This document shows, one piece after another, positions 40,805 to 49,396 of a DNA stretch of 64,000 nucleotides. The translations under genes and the position numbers were made by a program. This DNA is from G965197405 sp965197405 (GTDB lineage Bacteria; Chloroflexota; Dehalococcoidia; Lucifugimonadales; JAGWBF01), in NCBI GenBank assembly GCA_965197405.1, contig OZ240206.1, forward strand, positions 248,001 through 312,000, written 5' to 3'. The notes under the pieces are model-generated. The model saw only the letters and a program-made list of their open reading frames with translations. It was not told the DNA's origin and searched no databases. The number at the start of each line of letters is the position of its first letter. Position 1 is the first letter of the stretch.

Positions 40805-42152
40805 GAGACCAGCCGATGTCGCCAATATGAATAACGATAATAACGGCGCCGGGACTGCCCTGGAACACATGATGAAGGGTATTAAGCCGGAGACCGCCCG
40901 TATACTAAACAAAGCCCTCGACGGCCATGACATCTCCGTTGAAGATGCGCTGGTGCTCTTTGATACATCGGGCCTGGAGTTCAACGCCCTGATGATGACC
41001 GCCGATGAGATGCGGAAGCGTCGCGTGGGAGACATAGTTACCTACGTGGTGAACCGCAACATCAACTTCACCAACGTGTGCATCAAGCGCTGCGGCTTCT
41101 GCGCCTTCAGCCGCGACCACAGGGAGGAGGAGGGGTACTTCCTGCCCCTCAGCGAAATCTTAAGACGTGCGAGGGAAGCCTGGGAGCTTGGCGCAACGGA
41201 GGTGTGCATCCAGGCGGGCCTGCCGCCCCAGATGGAGGGCGACCTCTACATCAGGCTGTGCGAGGCGGTAAAGACGGAGCTTCCCGACATACACATCCAC
41301 GGCTTCTCCCCGGAGGAGGTGCTCTATGGCTCCGTCCGGTCCAAGTGCAGCATACGAGACTACCTCGTCGGCCTGAAGGACGCGGGGGTCGGCAGCCTGC
41401 CCGGGACCTCGGCTGAGATTCTGGACCAGGAGATGAGAGACCGGATTTCGCCGGGCCGCATCACCGTCCAGCAGTGGATTGAGGTAATCACCACCGCCCA
41501 CGATCTGGGCATACCCACCACCTCCACCATCATGTACGGCCACGTCGAGACCTCGGAGCACATCGCCCGTCACCTGGCCCTGCTGCGGGACATCCAGAAG
41601 GGCACGGGCGGGTTCACCGAGTTCGTACCCCTCAGCTTCGTGTACACCGAGGCTCCCATGTACAGTCGCGAGCTTGTGGAGGGGGTCCGCACCGGGCCAA
41701 CCGGCAACGAGGTGATGAAGGTGCACGCCATCTCCCGGCTGATGCTGGACAACTGGATACCCAACCTCCAGGTGTCGTGGGTAAAGGAGAGCCTGCGCTT
41801 TGCCCAGGTGCTCCTGAGCGCGGGGGTGAACGACATGGGTGGCACCCTCGTCAACGAGAGCATCTCCACCTCCGCGGGCGCTCAATATGGGCAACTGGTG
41901 AAGCCGGGCCAGTTCCGCCAGCTTATCCGGGACGCCGGTAGGGTGCCCGCCGAGCGGTACACGACCTACAAGATACACCGGGTCTTCGACGATGGCGAAG
42001 ACCCGGTGGACCCCCTGGACGTCGTGGGCGACAACCCCGAAGACCGGTTCGGCTCCTACCACCGCCTCATAAAGATGGACTCCTACCGGTTCCAGCACCC
42101 CAGGCACGCCCCGCAGGGGGATACTCAGACGGACGGGACGCCGGAGGCCTGA
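40779..42152 (+). CDS. cofH: 5-amino-6-(D-ribitylamino)uracil-L-tyrosine transferase, CofH half
   Basis: 457 residues from ATG 40779. TTG 40770 and ATG 40827 are alternatives, and the first overlaps cofG even more. Radical SAM motif C101-x3-C105-x2-C108 (CIKRCGFC). Typical family segments are EVCIQAGLPPQMEGD, HGFSPEEV, and late GVNDMGGTLVNESIS. Longer at the N-terminus (about 45 residues) than usual. It joins tyrosine to the pyrimidine substrate in FO formation. It overlaps cofG by 26 bases. Confidence 0.95.
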   Translation: MPVPATGPERPADVANMNNDNNGAGTALEHMMKGIKPETARILNKALDGHDISVEDALVLFDTSGLEFNALMMTADEMRKRRVGDIVTYVVNRNINFTNVCIKRCGFCAFSRDHREEEGYFLPLSEILRRAREAWELGATEVCIQAGLPPQMEGDLYIRLCEAVKTELPDIHIHGFSPEEVLYGSVRSKCSIRDYLVGLKDAGVGSLPGTSAEILDQEMRDRISPGRITVQQWIEVITTAHDLGIPTTSTIMYGHVETSEHIARHLALLRDIQKGTGGFTEFVPLSFVYTEAPMYSRELVEGVRTGPTGNEVMKVHAISRLMLDNWIPNLQVSWVKESLRFAQVLLSAGVNDMGGTLVNESISTSAGAQYGQLVKPGQFRQLIRDAGRVPAERYTTYKIHRVFDDGEDPVDPLDVVGDNPEDRFGSYHRLIKMDSYRFQHPRHAPQGDTQTDGTPEA

Positions 42153-42157
42153 CCAAG

Positions 42158-43093
42158 ATGATTGGCCCCGTCCTGGCCCTCGCGGGAGGAGTCGGGGGAG
42201 CCAAGCTGGCGCTGGGGCTCTCTAAGGTGCTTCCTCCTGAAAAGCTGACCATCGTGGTCAACACCGGCGACGACGAGGTATTCCACGGGCTCCATGTGTC
42301 GCCGGACCTGGACACGATGATGTACGCCCTGGCCGGACTGACCAACCCCGAAACCGGATGGGGTGTGGCCGGCGACAGCTTCAATGGCCTGGGGATGCTG
42401 GAGCGCTACGGCGGGCCTGCCTGGTTCAACCTGGGCGATAAAGACTTGGCCACCCACGTAAGGCGCACCGAGCTACTGAAGCAGGGATGGTCCCTCTCGG
42501 AGGTGACCCGGGAGCTATGCCAGCGCTTGGGAGTCCGCCACAGTATCGTGCCCATGAGCGAGGACATGGTACGCACCATCGTGGAGACCCCCGAGGGAGA
42601 CCTGACTTTCCAGGTCTACTTTGTGAAGCGACGCTGCGAGCCTGTCGCGACGGGCATCCGCTTCCAGAGCGCGGAGGAAGCGCGGATTGCTAACGGATTT
42701 CTCGACGCCCTGGAGGGCGCGGCTGCCCTCGTCTTCTGCCCCTCAAACCCCTTCCTCAGCATCGCCCCCATCCTGGCCGTGCCCGGCGTGAGGGATCGCA
42801 TATCCTCCTTCTCCGGGACCAGGGTGGCCGTTAGCCCCATCGTCGGAGGCCAGGCCCTTCGCGGGCCGACGGCCAAGCTGCTGGAGGAGTTGGGGAACGA
42901 TGTCTCCTGCCTGGGTGTGGCGAGGCAGTACCAGGGATTATGCGACGTATTCCTGATAGACGAGGTGGATGCACACCACTCCGACTCCATCCGCGGCCTT
43001 GGTATGCGGGTGGAGGTAGCCCCCACGATTATGGTCACCGACGAGGACAAGATAAGGCTGGCAGGCCAAATTTGTCGCTTGCCGGAGCTTTGA
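42158..43093 (+). CDS. cofD: 2-phospho-L-lactate transferase
   Basis: 311 residues. N-terminal VLALAGGVGGAKLALGL and NTGDDEVFHGLHVSPDLDT, plus NPFLSIAPIL and SPIVGGQALRGP near the end, are diagnostic of CofD, which transfers lactyl phosphate to FO to make F420-0. It begins 5 bases after cofH with GGAGG upstream. The gene was acquired in the same block as cofC. Confidence 0.95.
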   Translation: MIGPVLALAGGVGGAKLALGLSKVLPPEKLTIVVNTGDDEVFHGLHVSPDLDTMMYALAGLTNPETGWGVAGDSFNGLGMLERYGGPAWFNLGDKDLATHVRRTELLKQGWSLSEVTRELCQRLGVRHSIVPMSEDMVRTIVETPEGDLTFQVYFVKRRCEPVATGIRFQSAEEARIANGFLDALEGAAALVFCPSNPFLSIAPILAVPGVRDRISSFSGTRVAVSPIVGGQALRGPTAKLLEELGNDVSCLGVARQYQGLCDVFLIDEVDAHHSDSIRGLGMRVEVAPTIMVTDEDKIRLAGQICRLPEL

Positions 43094-43112
43094 GATTGTC
43101 CCAGGAGTTGCC

Positions 43113-43796
43113 TTGAGAACCTACGGGAAGATCTATGGGACTGTAGCCGTCGTCCCAATGAAGCCCCTGGCCCTGGGCAAGACCCGCCTGGCGGGGGAGC
43201 TAACGCCATCCGAAAGGACGGCCCTCAGCAGGAACCTGCTTCGCCGGGTGCTGCGGGCCATCGCAGGCCCTGCACCCGGCCTGTCGGAAGGCCCCGCCGT
43301 GGAAAGCGTGTGGGTAGTGGGAGGAGACCCGGACATAAGCCGCATCGCCGCAGAGGAGGGGGCCTCCTGGTTCGAGGAGATGGGCACGGACATCAACGAT
43401 ACCCTGTGGCTGACCTTTCAGCAAGCGTTTAGCTCCGGCAAAGCCGCCCTCTTTCTGCCGGGCGACCTGCCATTCCTGAAGCCCAAAGATGTGCACGACA
43501 TGGTGGGCGCCTCGGGACACCTGAAAAACGTGACCCTCGCACCCGCCAGGCAGGGCGGAGGCACCAACGGCATCCTGGTTCCCTCCAATCTTCCCCAGCC
43601 CTTTCGTCCTCTTCTCGGCCCGGACAGCTTCAAGCGCCACCTGGCCCAGGCCGCTTCATCGAGCCTTTCCGTAGCCATTTACTACAGCCCGGGGCTGGCC
43701 TTTGACCTCGACACTTCCGAAGACCTTCGTACCTACGAGTACATGGAGCCGGGCTTCCTGGAGAAGCTAACCAGGGAAAGAGAAGATGCGCCGTAA
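43113..43796 (+). CDS. cofC: 2-phospho-L-lactate guanylyltransferase
   Basis: 227 residues from TTG 43113 with AGGAG 7 bases upstream. MKPLALGKTRLAG near residue 16 and the late LFLPGDLPFLKP are family landmarks of the CofC nucleotidyltransferase, which activates 2-phospholactate (or a relative) with GTP. With cofG, cofH and cofD it gives a full set for F420-0. CofE, which adds the glutamate tail, is not in this window. Confidence 0.92.
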   Translation: MRTYGKIYGTVAVVPMKPLALGKTRLAGELTPSERTALSRNLLRRVLRAIAGPAPGLSEGPAVESVWVVGGDPDISRIAAEEGASWFEEMGTDINDTLWLTFQQAFSSGKAALFLPGDLPFLKPKDVHDMVGASGHLKNVTLAPARQGGGTNGILVPSNLPQPFRPLLGPDSFKRHLAQAASSSLSVAIYYSPGLAFDLDTSEDLRTYEYMEPGFLEKLTREREDAP

Positions 43797-43832
43797 GGTC
43801 ACAGGGCCTTTCCCATCGTCACTCCCGCGAAA

Positions 43833-43860
43833 GTAGAGGCGATTCGCGAATCGCCCCTAC
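43833..43860. repeat. 28-bp palindrome around GGCGATTCGCGAATCGCC
   Basis: The inner 18 bases (43838-43855) are a perfect palindrome and the outer GTAG...CTAC nearly so. It is preceded by ATCGTCACTCCCGCGAAAG and followed by TATTTTCAT, so it seems to replace the inside of the ATGAAAATA-type repeat here. It separates cofC from the next gene. Confidence 0.65.
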
Positions 43861-43904
43861 GAGAGGTTGGACGAAGGGTATTTTCATAGCAAGGAGATGG
43901 CGAG

Positions 43905-44876
43905 ATGGCAGCGAGGTCCCAGAAAGTAAAGCTAGGCGTGCTTCTCCCCACCCGGGGCCTGGTAATGACGGGAGAGAGCCTCAAGGATGCCGACTTGATC
44001 CTCTCCATGGCCGAGGCGGTGGAAGAGGCCGGCTTGGACTCGGTGTGGGTGGGTGACAGCCTGACTGCCAAGCCCAGGCTGGAGCCTCTCACCACACTGG
44101 CAGCCGTGGCCGCTCGCACACGGCGGGTCCGGCTGGGGACGGCGGTGCTTCTCGCCGCCCTCAGACATCCCGTGCTGCTGGCCCAGGTCCTGGGCACCCT
44201 GGACCTCATATCGAAGGGGCGGGCGGTGCTGGCTGTGAGCGTCGGTGGAGCCTTCAACGAGGACCAGCGCAGGGAATGGCTGGCGGCAGAAGTGGACCAC
44301 ACCAGGAGGGCCAGGCGGCTGGAGGAGCTGGTGGAGGTAGTGAAGGGCCTGGGCGCAGGCGAGACCGTCTCCTTTGGCGGACGCCACTTCAGCCTGGACT
44401 CGGTGAGCATGGAGCCTCGGCCCGTGCAGCAAGGTGGAGTACCCATTCTCATCGCCTGCCACTCAAGGGCAGGTCAGGACGTGCAGTTCCAACGGGCCGC
44501 CCGCCTGGGCGACGGATTCATGTCCATCTCCGATACTCCTGAAGAGTACGCCCAGGTCGCCGAGAAGGTGCGCATGTACGCCGGCGAGGAGGGCAAAGAC
44601 TTCGACGAGATGGAGGCGTCCTTCTACATGACCGTGAATCTCGGCGAGGACCCGCAGAAGGCCGCCGAAGAAGCGGACCGGTATCTGATGATGTACTACG
44701 GCGCCAACATATGGGGGGAGCGCTGGGGGCCCTTCGGCCCACCGGCCTGGACCGTAGAGCGCATCCGGCAGTACGTCCAGGCCGGGGCGGGCACTATCAT
44801 CGTGCGCTTCGCCTCCTTCGACCAGGAAAAGCAGCTGGATGGCTTTCTGAGGGATGTGGCGCCCGCCTTCCGGTAA
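43905..44876 (+). CDS. LLM-class F420-dependent oxidoreductase
   Basis: 323 residues, TIM-barrel luciferase-like protein. Start VKLGVLLPTRG, then EEAGLDSVWVGDSL and RTRRVRLGTAVLLAALRHPVLLAQ at about residues 70-93, all family landmarks for binding F420 (or FMN). It stands 108 bases after cofC with its own AAGGAG site. The neighbourhood makes F420 the likely cofactor, but the substrate is unknown. Confidence 0.87.
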   Translation: MAARSQKVKLGVLLPTRGLVMTGESLKDADLILSMAEAVEEAGLDSVWVGDSLTAKPRLEPLTTLAAVAARTRRVRLGTAVLLAALRHPVLLAQVLGTLDLISKGRAVLAVSVGGAFNEDQRREWLAAEVDHTRRARRLEELVEVVKGLGAGETVSFGGRHFSLDSVSMEPRPVQQGGVPILIACHSRAGQDVQFQRAARLGDGFMSISDTPEEYAQVAEKVRMYAGEEGKDFDEMEASFYMTVNLGEDPQKAAEEADRYLMMYYGANIWGERWGPFGPPAWTVERIRQYVQAGAGTIIVRFASFDQEKQLDGFLRDVAPAFR

Positions 44877-44913
44877 TCATCAAATAGCCGGAAAGCGAGC
44901 CGTCCGTTGCCGT

Positions 44914-45285
44914 CTAGCATCGTGAGGAATGACATACCCCGGCCAGCCGTTTGCCGGCTTCCTCCCAGGTGATTTCCCGCAGGTCCGTCGTTTCCCATCT
45001 CACAAAGCCTGATTCATCGCGGACGGCGATTTCGTCGAACACGGACATAGCTTCCTGGTGAGAGCCTGTGCTTACAAAGGCACCAACAACGTGGTCGTCT
45101 TTCCAGACCGACAGCGTGGAAAAACGCAACCGGAGGAAGTCCGCGTCGAGCGAGTAGCTGATCAGGCCAGGTGTGGCCTTCAATTGACGTTCAACTTCCC
45201 GGTTTACCCTGAAGAAACGCCAGAGTTGCAGCCAGTTCCGCAACTTCAGGCGAGTGGCTACTGCGGTCACTTGTTGCTCTTCCAT
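44914..45285 (-). CDS. small alpha-beta barrel (monooxygenase-like) protein
   Basis: 123 residues from ATG 45285. RLKLRNWLQLWRFFRVNREV, TPGLISYSLDADFLRLRFSTLSVW and the VSTGSHQEAM turn fit the antibiotic-biosynthesis-monooxygenase/DUF3291-like fold. Catalytic residues are not evident. It ends 37 bases from the LLM gene, convergently. I cannot name the exact family. Confidence 0.6.
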   Translation of the reverse strand: MEEQQVTAVATRLKLRNWLQLWRFFRVNREVERQLKATPGLISYSLDADFLRLRFSTLSVWKDDHVVGAFVSTGSHQEAMSVFDEIAVRDESGFVRWETTDLREITWEEAGKRLAGVCHSSRC

Positions 45286-45556
45286 CGTTGGCCCCCCACC
45301 CACAGGCGTGTCCTTACTGAATTATAGCCTTCACCCTACAGGAAACGTAGCTCCGGGTAGAGGGAGTTGGATATAGAGGTAATGATCGGCAGTACAGACA
45401 GCCCCACAGCCACATTGGGCCTCATTGCTCCTCGGACTACAGAGATGCGGCGCTGATGGCCGGACTTCCGGCAGACCCCGCTCCCAATGCTTGTGGGGCT
45501 AACTTGGAAGATGGTACAACTATCGAAGGCAAGTCTCTTCAGGAGTTGTTTCTGAC

Positions 45557-47479
45557 ATGCGCTTCTTTATCGATAGGTGGCGGCGTATCGGCCCCCGGCT
45601 GTACCTCGCCCTGGGCTTTGCCGTCGTCCTGACCCTGGTATCCGGCGCGGTGGGCGTCTACTACTTCGAGCAGAGCGGTGACCTCAACCATCAGGTCCAG
45701 TCGGAGTCCGTGCCAGCTCTGGAGGCGTCCTGGACCGCCGCTCGCGAGGCGGAGCGTTTGCGTAATCTGGGACTGGGGGTGGTGGCCGAATCTGAGTCCG
45801 GTTTCCAAGGCCTGGAAACGGACGCCGTTGTCAAGTCTCTGGAACGGCTAGAGACCGCTTTGGATGAGGTGAACGGTGTACCGGCTCTGGCGCCGGATGC
45901 ACAGGCCGTCAGCAGCGCAGCCTACGACCTGGCCGAGACCATTGATAATCTCGCCGTGAACCAGGATGAACTGGAGACTGCAAACGCGGTTGCTGCCGAC
46001 TATCGCTTGCGCCTGGCAACCACCACGTCGGATGCCGGTGAGTCGGAGGCAGCCTTGTTGGTGCTTCGACAGGCGTTGCAAGCCGGCGATGAGGCCGCGC
46101 TCGAAAGACTGTGGGACGAATTTTCAAGTCTGTATTCAACCGGCATTGACCCGGTGGTGGCATCCCTGGGAGAGGGTGAGGGGGTGTTCTACGCCCGTCG
46201 CCGGCAGCTCGCCCTGGAAGCCAACATCAGGGACTTGGCGGCATCCTTCGACACGTCGAGCGCGGCCCTGGAGGACTCGGTGTCGAGCCTGTTGGTGACC
46301 TCCGGCGCCCACTCTTCGGAGTCGCTGGGCCTGGCGGTCAGCAGTTTCGACGAGGGACGGACCCTCTTGACGCTAATTAGCGTGATTAGCGTGATAGCGG
46401 CCACCCTCGCAGCTTGGCTGTGGGTAGGAAACGGCATGGTGCGACGGCTCTCGCGAATGTCGGAGCGTATGAGGGGAATGGCAGACGGAGACCTGGAAAC
46501 GCCGGTGCCGGAAGTGGGGCGCGATGAGATAGGCGAATTGGCCAATGCCCTGGAGGTCTTCCGGCAGCAGGCACTGGAAGTCCAACGTTTGAATTTGGTC
46601 GAGCGTCTCTATGAAGAGTTGCAACAGACCAATGACGAGTTGCAGCGGACTCAGGCACGCTTGGTCGCCCAGCAGAAATTGGCCGCCTTGGGCGAGTTGG
46701 TGTCGGGTGTGGCCCACGAAATCAGGAACCCGTTGAATTTTGTCAACAACTTCTCCGAAGGTGCCCTTGAGCTGTACAGTGAGCTGTCGGAAATGTTGAA
46801 CACTTATCGGGACAAAATGTCGGCAGACGATACGGTGTTGCTGGATGACATCAGCCAGGAGTTGACCACTAGCATGAATCGCGTCCTCTCCAACGGGGGG
46901 CGCGCCCTGGCCATCGTGGAGCGAATGCGCGGCTTGGGAGTCGTGGGCGGAGACCCGGTTATGACCGACCTGAACGGCGTCCTGCGGGGAACCGTGCAGT
47001 CCGGATGCGACGCCTTTAGCGCGGAGTTGCAGGATTTCTCGGTACAGCCCGTTTTCGACCTGGACCCATCGTTGGGTGACGTGCCTCTGGTGGAGCGAGA
47101 CTTCGGTGAAGCGATACTGAACCTGGTCTCTAATGCCTGCTACGCCATGCGACTGAAGCAACAGGCCTCGGACGGCGGTTACGAGCCGGTGCTGGCCGTT
47201 TCAACGCGGCTGAGCGATAACGCGGTGGAAATACGGGTCCGTGACAACGGCCCGGGAATCGCGGATGACGTTGTTAGCCGTATATTCAATCCCTTCTTCT
47301 CAACGCGCGATGGCGCTCTGGGGGCCGGGTTGGGCCTGCCGATTGCCGCTGACGTGGCCCGGCGGTTGGGGGGCGACCTCTCAGTGGATACCGTGTACGG
47401 AGAATACGCAGAGTTCACCATGAGCCTGCCAGCTGCATCTGACCCTGCCACCCTGCTGAAGACGGGGGGAGTTGACTAA
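45557..47479 (+). CDS. membrane sensor histidine kinase
   Basis: 640 residues. Helix 1 at residues 14-37, a helical extracytoplasmic sensor region of about 230 residues, helix 2 at about 269-292, then a HAMP domain (VRRLSRMSERMRGMADGDLE). A coiled coil precedes the phospho-acceptor H387 in GVAHEIRNPLNFVNNFSE, and the ATPase G1 box DNGPG is at 563-567. The C-terminal GLGLPIAADVARRLGG is intact. No response regulator gene is adjacent on either side, so it is an orphan. AGGAG precedes the ATG by 11 bases. Confidence 0.93.
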   Translation: MRFFIDRWRRIGPRLYLALGFAVVLTLVSGAVGVYYFEQSGDLNHQVQSESVPALEASWTAAREAERLRNLGLGVVAESESGFQGLETDAVVKSLERLETALDEVNGVPALAPDAQAVSSAAYDLAETIDNLAVNQDELETANAVAADYRLRLATTTSDAGESEAALLVLRQALQAGDEAALERLWDEFSSLYSTGIDPVVASLGEGEGVFYARRRQLALEANIRDLAASFDTSSAALEDSVSSLLVTSGAHSSESLGLAVSSFDEGRTLLTLISVISVIAATLAAWLWVGNGMVRRLSRMSERMRGMADGDLETPVPEVGRDEIGELANALEVFRQQALEVQRLNLVERLYEELQQTNDELQRTQARLVAQQKLAALGELVSGVAHEIRNPLNFVNNFSEGALELYSELSEMLNTYRDKMSADDTVLLDDISQELTTSMNRVLSNGGRALAIVERMRGLGVVGGDPVMTDLNGVLRGTVQSGCDAFSAELQDFSVQPVFDLDPSLGDVPLVERDFGEAILNLVSNACYAMRLKQQASDGGYEPVLAVSTRLSDNAVEIRVRDNGPGIADDVVSRIFNPFFSTRDGALGAGLGLPIAADVARRLGGDLSVDTVYGEYAEFTMSLPAASDPATLLKTGGVD

Positions 47480-47541
47480 AGGAAGCCGGCTGACTCGCCG
47501 CAGCCAATTCGACGCATCCGGTTTTCGCAGCAGACCGCGCC

Positions 47542-48840
47542 TCAGCGCCGCCGCACTATCAGGTAGGCGAAGACGCTGATAGCCAAGGCGCTGGCCATGC
47601 CCTGGATGACTATTAGCGTGGTGCGTCGCCGGGGAGTGGACGCAATGCCGCCCAGGGTATTGCGGATGCGGGGTATGGCATCACCTATTACCGGGATTGC
47701 AGGCTGCTCCAAGTCGCGTTGAGCAGGTCGTTGCACCGGCTCGACAGTGGCCAGCGAGATTAGTTCGTCGGTGAGTGGGCCGGTAGCGTCCTTCGTGGGC
47801 GTGGCCGTCGGCCTGGGCGTGCTGGTAGGTACGGGTACGGGTATAGGTGTAGGTACTGGCAGCGATGTTGGTGTTGGCGTGGCCGTTGGTGCCGGTATAG
47901 AGGTCGGTGTGGGCGTAGGCGATGGTGTAGGGGTGGGTGTAGGCGTAGGCGTCGGTGTAGGGGTTGGTGTGGGCGTAGGCGTAGGCGTCGGTGTAGGGGT
48001 TGGTGTGGGGGTTGGCGTTGGCGTGGGAGCCGGCGATGGTGTGGGGGTTGGTGTGGGGGTTGGTGTGGGCGTGGGAGTCGGCGGTGGTGTGGGGGTTGAT
48101 GTAGGCGTCTGAGTTGGCCTAACCCTCGGCGTTGGAGTGGAAGTCGGCCTTGGCGTAGATGTTGGGACAGGTGTTGCCGTAGACGTGGGTGTTGGCTCCG
48201 GTATGGGCGTAGACGTAGGGGTCGGCGATGGCGTAGGGGTTGGTGTTGACGTCCGAGTTGGCCTGGGAGTCGGCCTCGGCGTTGGAGTGGAAGTCGGCCT
48301 CGGCGTGGATGTTGGGACAGGCGTCGCCGTAGACGCGGGTGTTGGAGGCGGCGGAGGTACCGGCGTAGGTGTCGCCGGTTCAGTAGCGTCCTCGTCCAAC
48401 ACCTGCACCGTGATTTCCAATGGCTGGCCCACCCGGTAATTATAGTCAAAAAGGGGATTGACCTCGACCCGAATGGTCCGGCCCGTCGTGGCCTCGTCAT
48501 CGTCGCTTACCACATAGCTGCGCATACTCCGGGTCTCATGGCCCGCACGAAATACGAAGGCAATCAATTCGTCTACGCGTTTGCCTTTAGCCGAGTCGAA
48601 CACCAGTACCCCGCCTTCGATCTTCTCCATGGCATCTGCTGGGCGGGGCGGGCTGATACGCACGATGATCGTCAACCGCTCCCCTTCCCGCACCGGCGAC
48701 GGCTCGACGCTTACCAAGCTCACTGTTGGCAACTCTTGCCCGCCCACCCTGTGGTCCGGCTGAAAGGTGAGGGTGGTAATGACAACGCAGAAGGTTAGGA
48801 CAATTCTCTTGCAACCAAAAAGTCTAAGAAAACCCAGCAA
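47542..48840 (-). CDS. surface-anchored Thr-Pro repeat protein
   Basis: 432 residues. An N-terminal membrane or signal stretch (IVLTFCVVITTLTF), then a beta-rich domain of about 120 residues (PTVSLVSVEPSPVREGERLT) that resembles Calx-beta-like folds. A long Thr-Pro/Pro-Thr stalk occupies about residues 155-370. A C-terminal basic helix follows (LIVIQGMASALAISVFAYLIVRRR). The stalk is encoded by a hexanucleotide-type tandem repeat. Such stalks hold a domain away from the cell wall or membrane. It converges with the sensor kinase; a functional link is only a guess. Confidence 0.75.
   Translation of the reverse strand: MLGFLRLFGCKRIVLTFCVVITTLTFQPDHRVGGQELPTVSLVSVEPSPVREGERLTIIVRISPPRPADAMEKIEGGVLVFDSAKGKRVDELIAFVFRAGHETRSMRSYVVSDDDEATTGRTIRVEVNPLFDYNYRVGQPLEITVQVLDEDATEPATPTPVPPPPPTPASTATPVPTSTPRPTSTPTPRPTPRPTRTSTPTPTPSPTPTSTPIPEPTPTSTATPVPTSTPRPTSTPTPRVRPTQTPTSTPTPPPTPTPTPTPTPTPTPSPAPTPTPTPTPTPTPTPTPTPTPTPTPTPTPTPTPTPSPTPTPTSIPAPTATPTPTSLPVPTPIPVPVPTSTPRPTATPTKDATGPLTDELISLATVEPVQRPAQRDLEQPAIPVIGDAIPRIRNTLGGIASTPRRRTTLIVIQGMASALAISVFAYLIVRRR
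47820..48370. repeat. microsatellite-like tandem repeat in the Thr-Pro coding region
   Basis: On the plus strand a monotonous GGTGTAGGCGTAGG-type repeat with a 6-base and sometimes 12-base period, with larger copies (PTSTATPVPTSTPRPTSTPT is encoded twice). It remains open in the coding frame. Slippage would change stalk length without breaking the frame. Confidence 0.75.
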
Positions 48841-48997
48841 TCGTAGCAGTTGACCTTTCCCGCTTCACCTTGAGCCGGGTTTCGGCAACCGGCTTCCAGT
48901 AGGGATTCCGGGATAGAACATACCAATGGCCCGCAGCAACCCGGTAGGTGATCATCGGGCCACTGTGGGCAATCTCCGGAGTTCCCACCGCATCCAT
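48824..48997 (-). CDS. possible small ORF cut by the IS5-like element
   Basis: 57 codons from ATG 48997 (MDAVGTPEIAHSGPMITYRV ... TRLKVKRER). Codon use looks fairly natural and there is no stop upstream until inside the neighbouring IS end, so it may be the tail of a gene broken by insertion. It overlaps the start of the Thr-Pro protein by 17 bases in another frame. I do not recognise a family. Confidence 0.25.
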   Translation of the reverse strand: MDAVGTPEIAHSGPMITYRVAAGHWYVLSRNPYWKPVAETRLKVKRERSTATIAGFS

Positions 48998-49009
48998 CAG
49001 GGAGTGTCG

Positions 49010-49303
49010 TCAAAATAGTTTAGGCCAAAGTACCAGGGGCCTGGTCCGGCAGGCAGCCAAGTAGGAAGCGGAGTCTTTGGCGTAACGAGTTGCCACTGCC
49101 AGCCACTCCTTGAGATGGCGGAAGGGAGATGGCGGAAGGGAGATGGCGGAAGGCGTTTTCCACCACCGGCGGTTGTCGAAGGCCGGGCTGCCCACCTCGT
49201 CCCCGGCCCCAGGCAAATTGGGTTCTAGTCGCTCCCAAACCCGGTCTGATAGAGCCTGCCCCCAGTGAAAACAGGGGTCGTGCCGATGATGTGACGCTGC
49301 CAT
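49010..49303 (-). pseudogene. transposase remnant, IS5 (IS427-like) family
   Basis: 97 codons from ATG 49303. The N-terminal part SDRVWERLEPNLPG and PAFDNRRW matches the start of IS5-type transposases. The C-terminal part HLKEWLAVATRYAKDSASYL and the end RTRPLVLWPKL match their tail. The DDE catalytic middle of about 170 residues is missing, replaced by the triplicated 14-bp repeat. It cannot be an active enzyme, but the element may be mobilised in trans. Confidence 0.75.
49113..49154. repeat. three tandem copies of a 14-bp unit
   Basis: AGATGGCGGAAGGG at 49113-49126, 49127-49140 and (last base changed) 49141-49154. It marks the junction where the transposase middle was lost and suggests slippage or illegitimate joining. 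Confidence 0.8.
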
Positions 49304-49396
49304 GCAATCACCCCGCCGCATTCTTACAGCACCAATTTACCATCCAATCCCTTGATTGACCACACCCCCTAAAAGGCCCTGGGGGGCAGGCATACC

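Larger units (their letters stand above)
49000..49369 (-). mobile_element. internally deleted IS5-family element (about 370 bp)
   Basis: Imperfect inverted ends: left GGGAGTGTCGTCAA (49000-49013), right read in reverse GGGGGTGTGGTCAA (49369-49356), 12 of 14 matching. The inside is an in-frame join of the N-terminal and C-terminal parts of a transposase. A 14-bp unit (AGATGGCGGAAGGG) is repeated three times at 49113-49154, exactly at the join. No clear target duplication is seen. Confidence 0.7.

Noticed and set aside
47820..48370. Regular repeat that might be taken for a CRISPR array
   Set aside because: The units are 6 or 12 bases with no unique spacers, and they keep one coding frame. It is a coding microsatellite.
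47747..48439. Open frames on the plus strand coding Gly-Val repeats
   Set aside because: They are the antisense shadow of the Thr-Pro repeat. They have no ribosome site or domain, and the minus-strand product has a signal, a folded domain and a C-terminal anchor.
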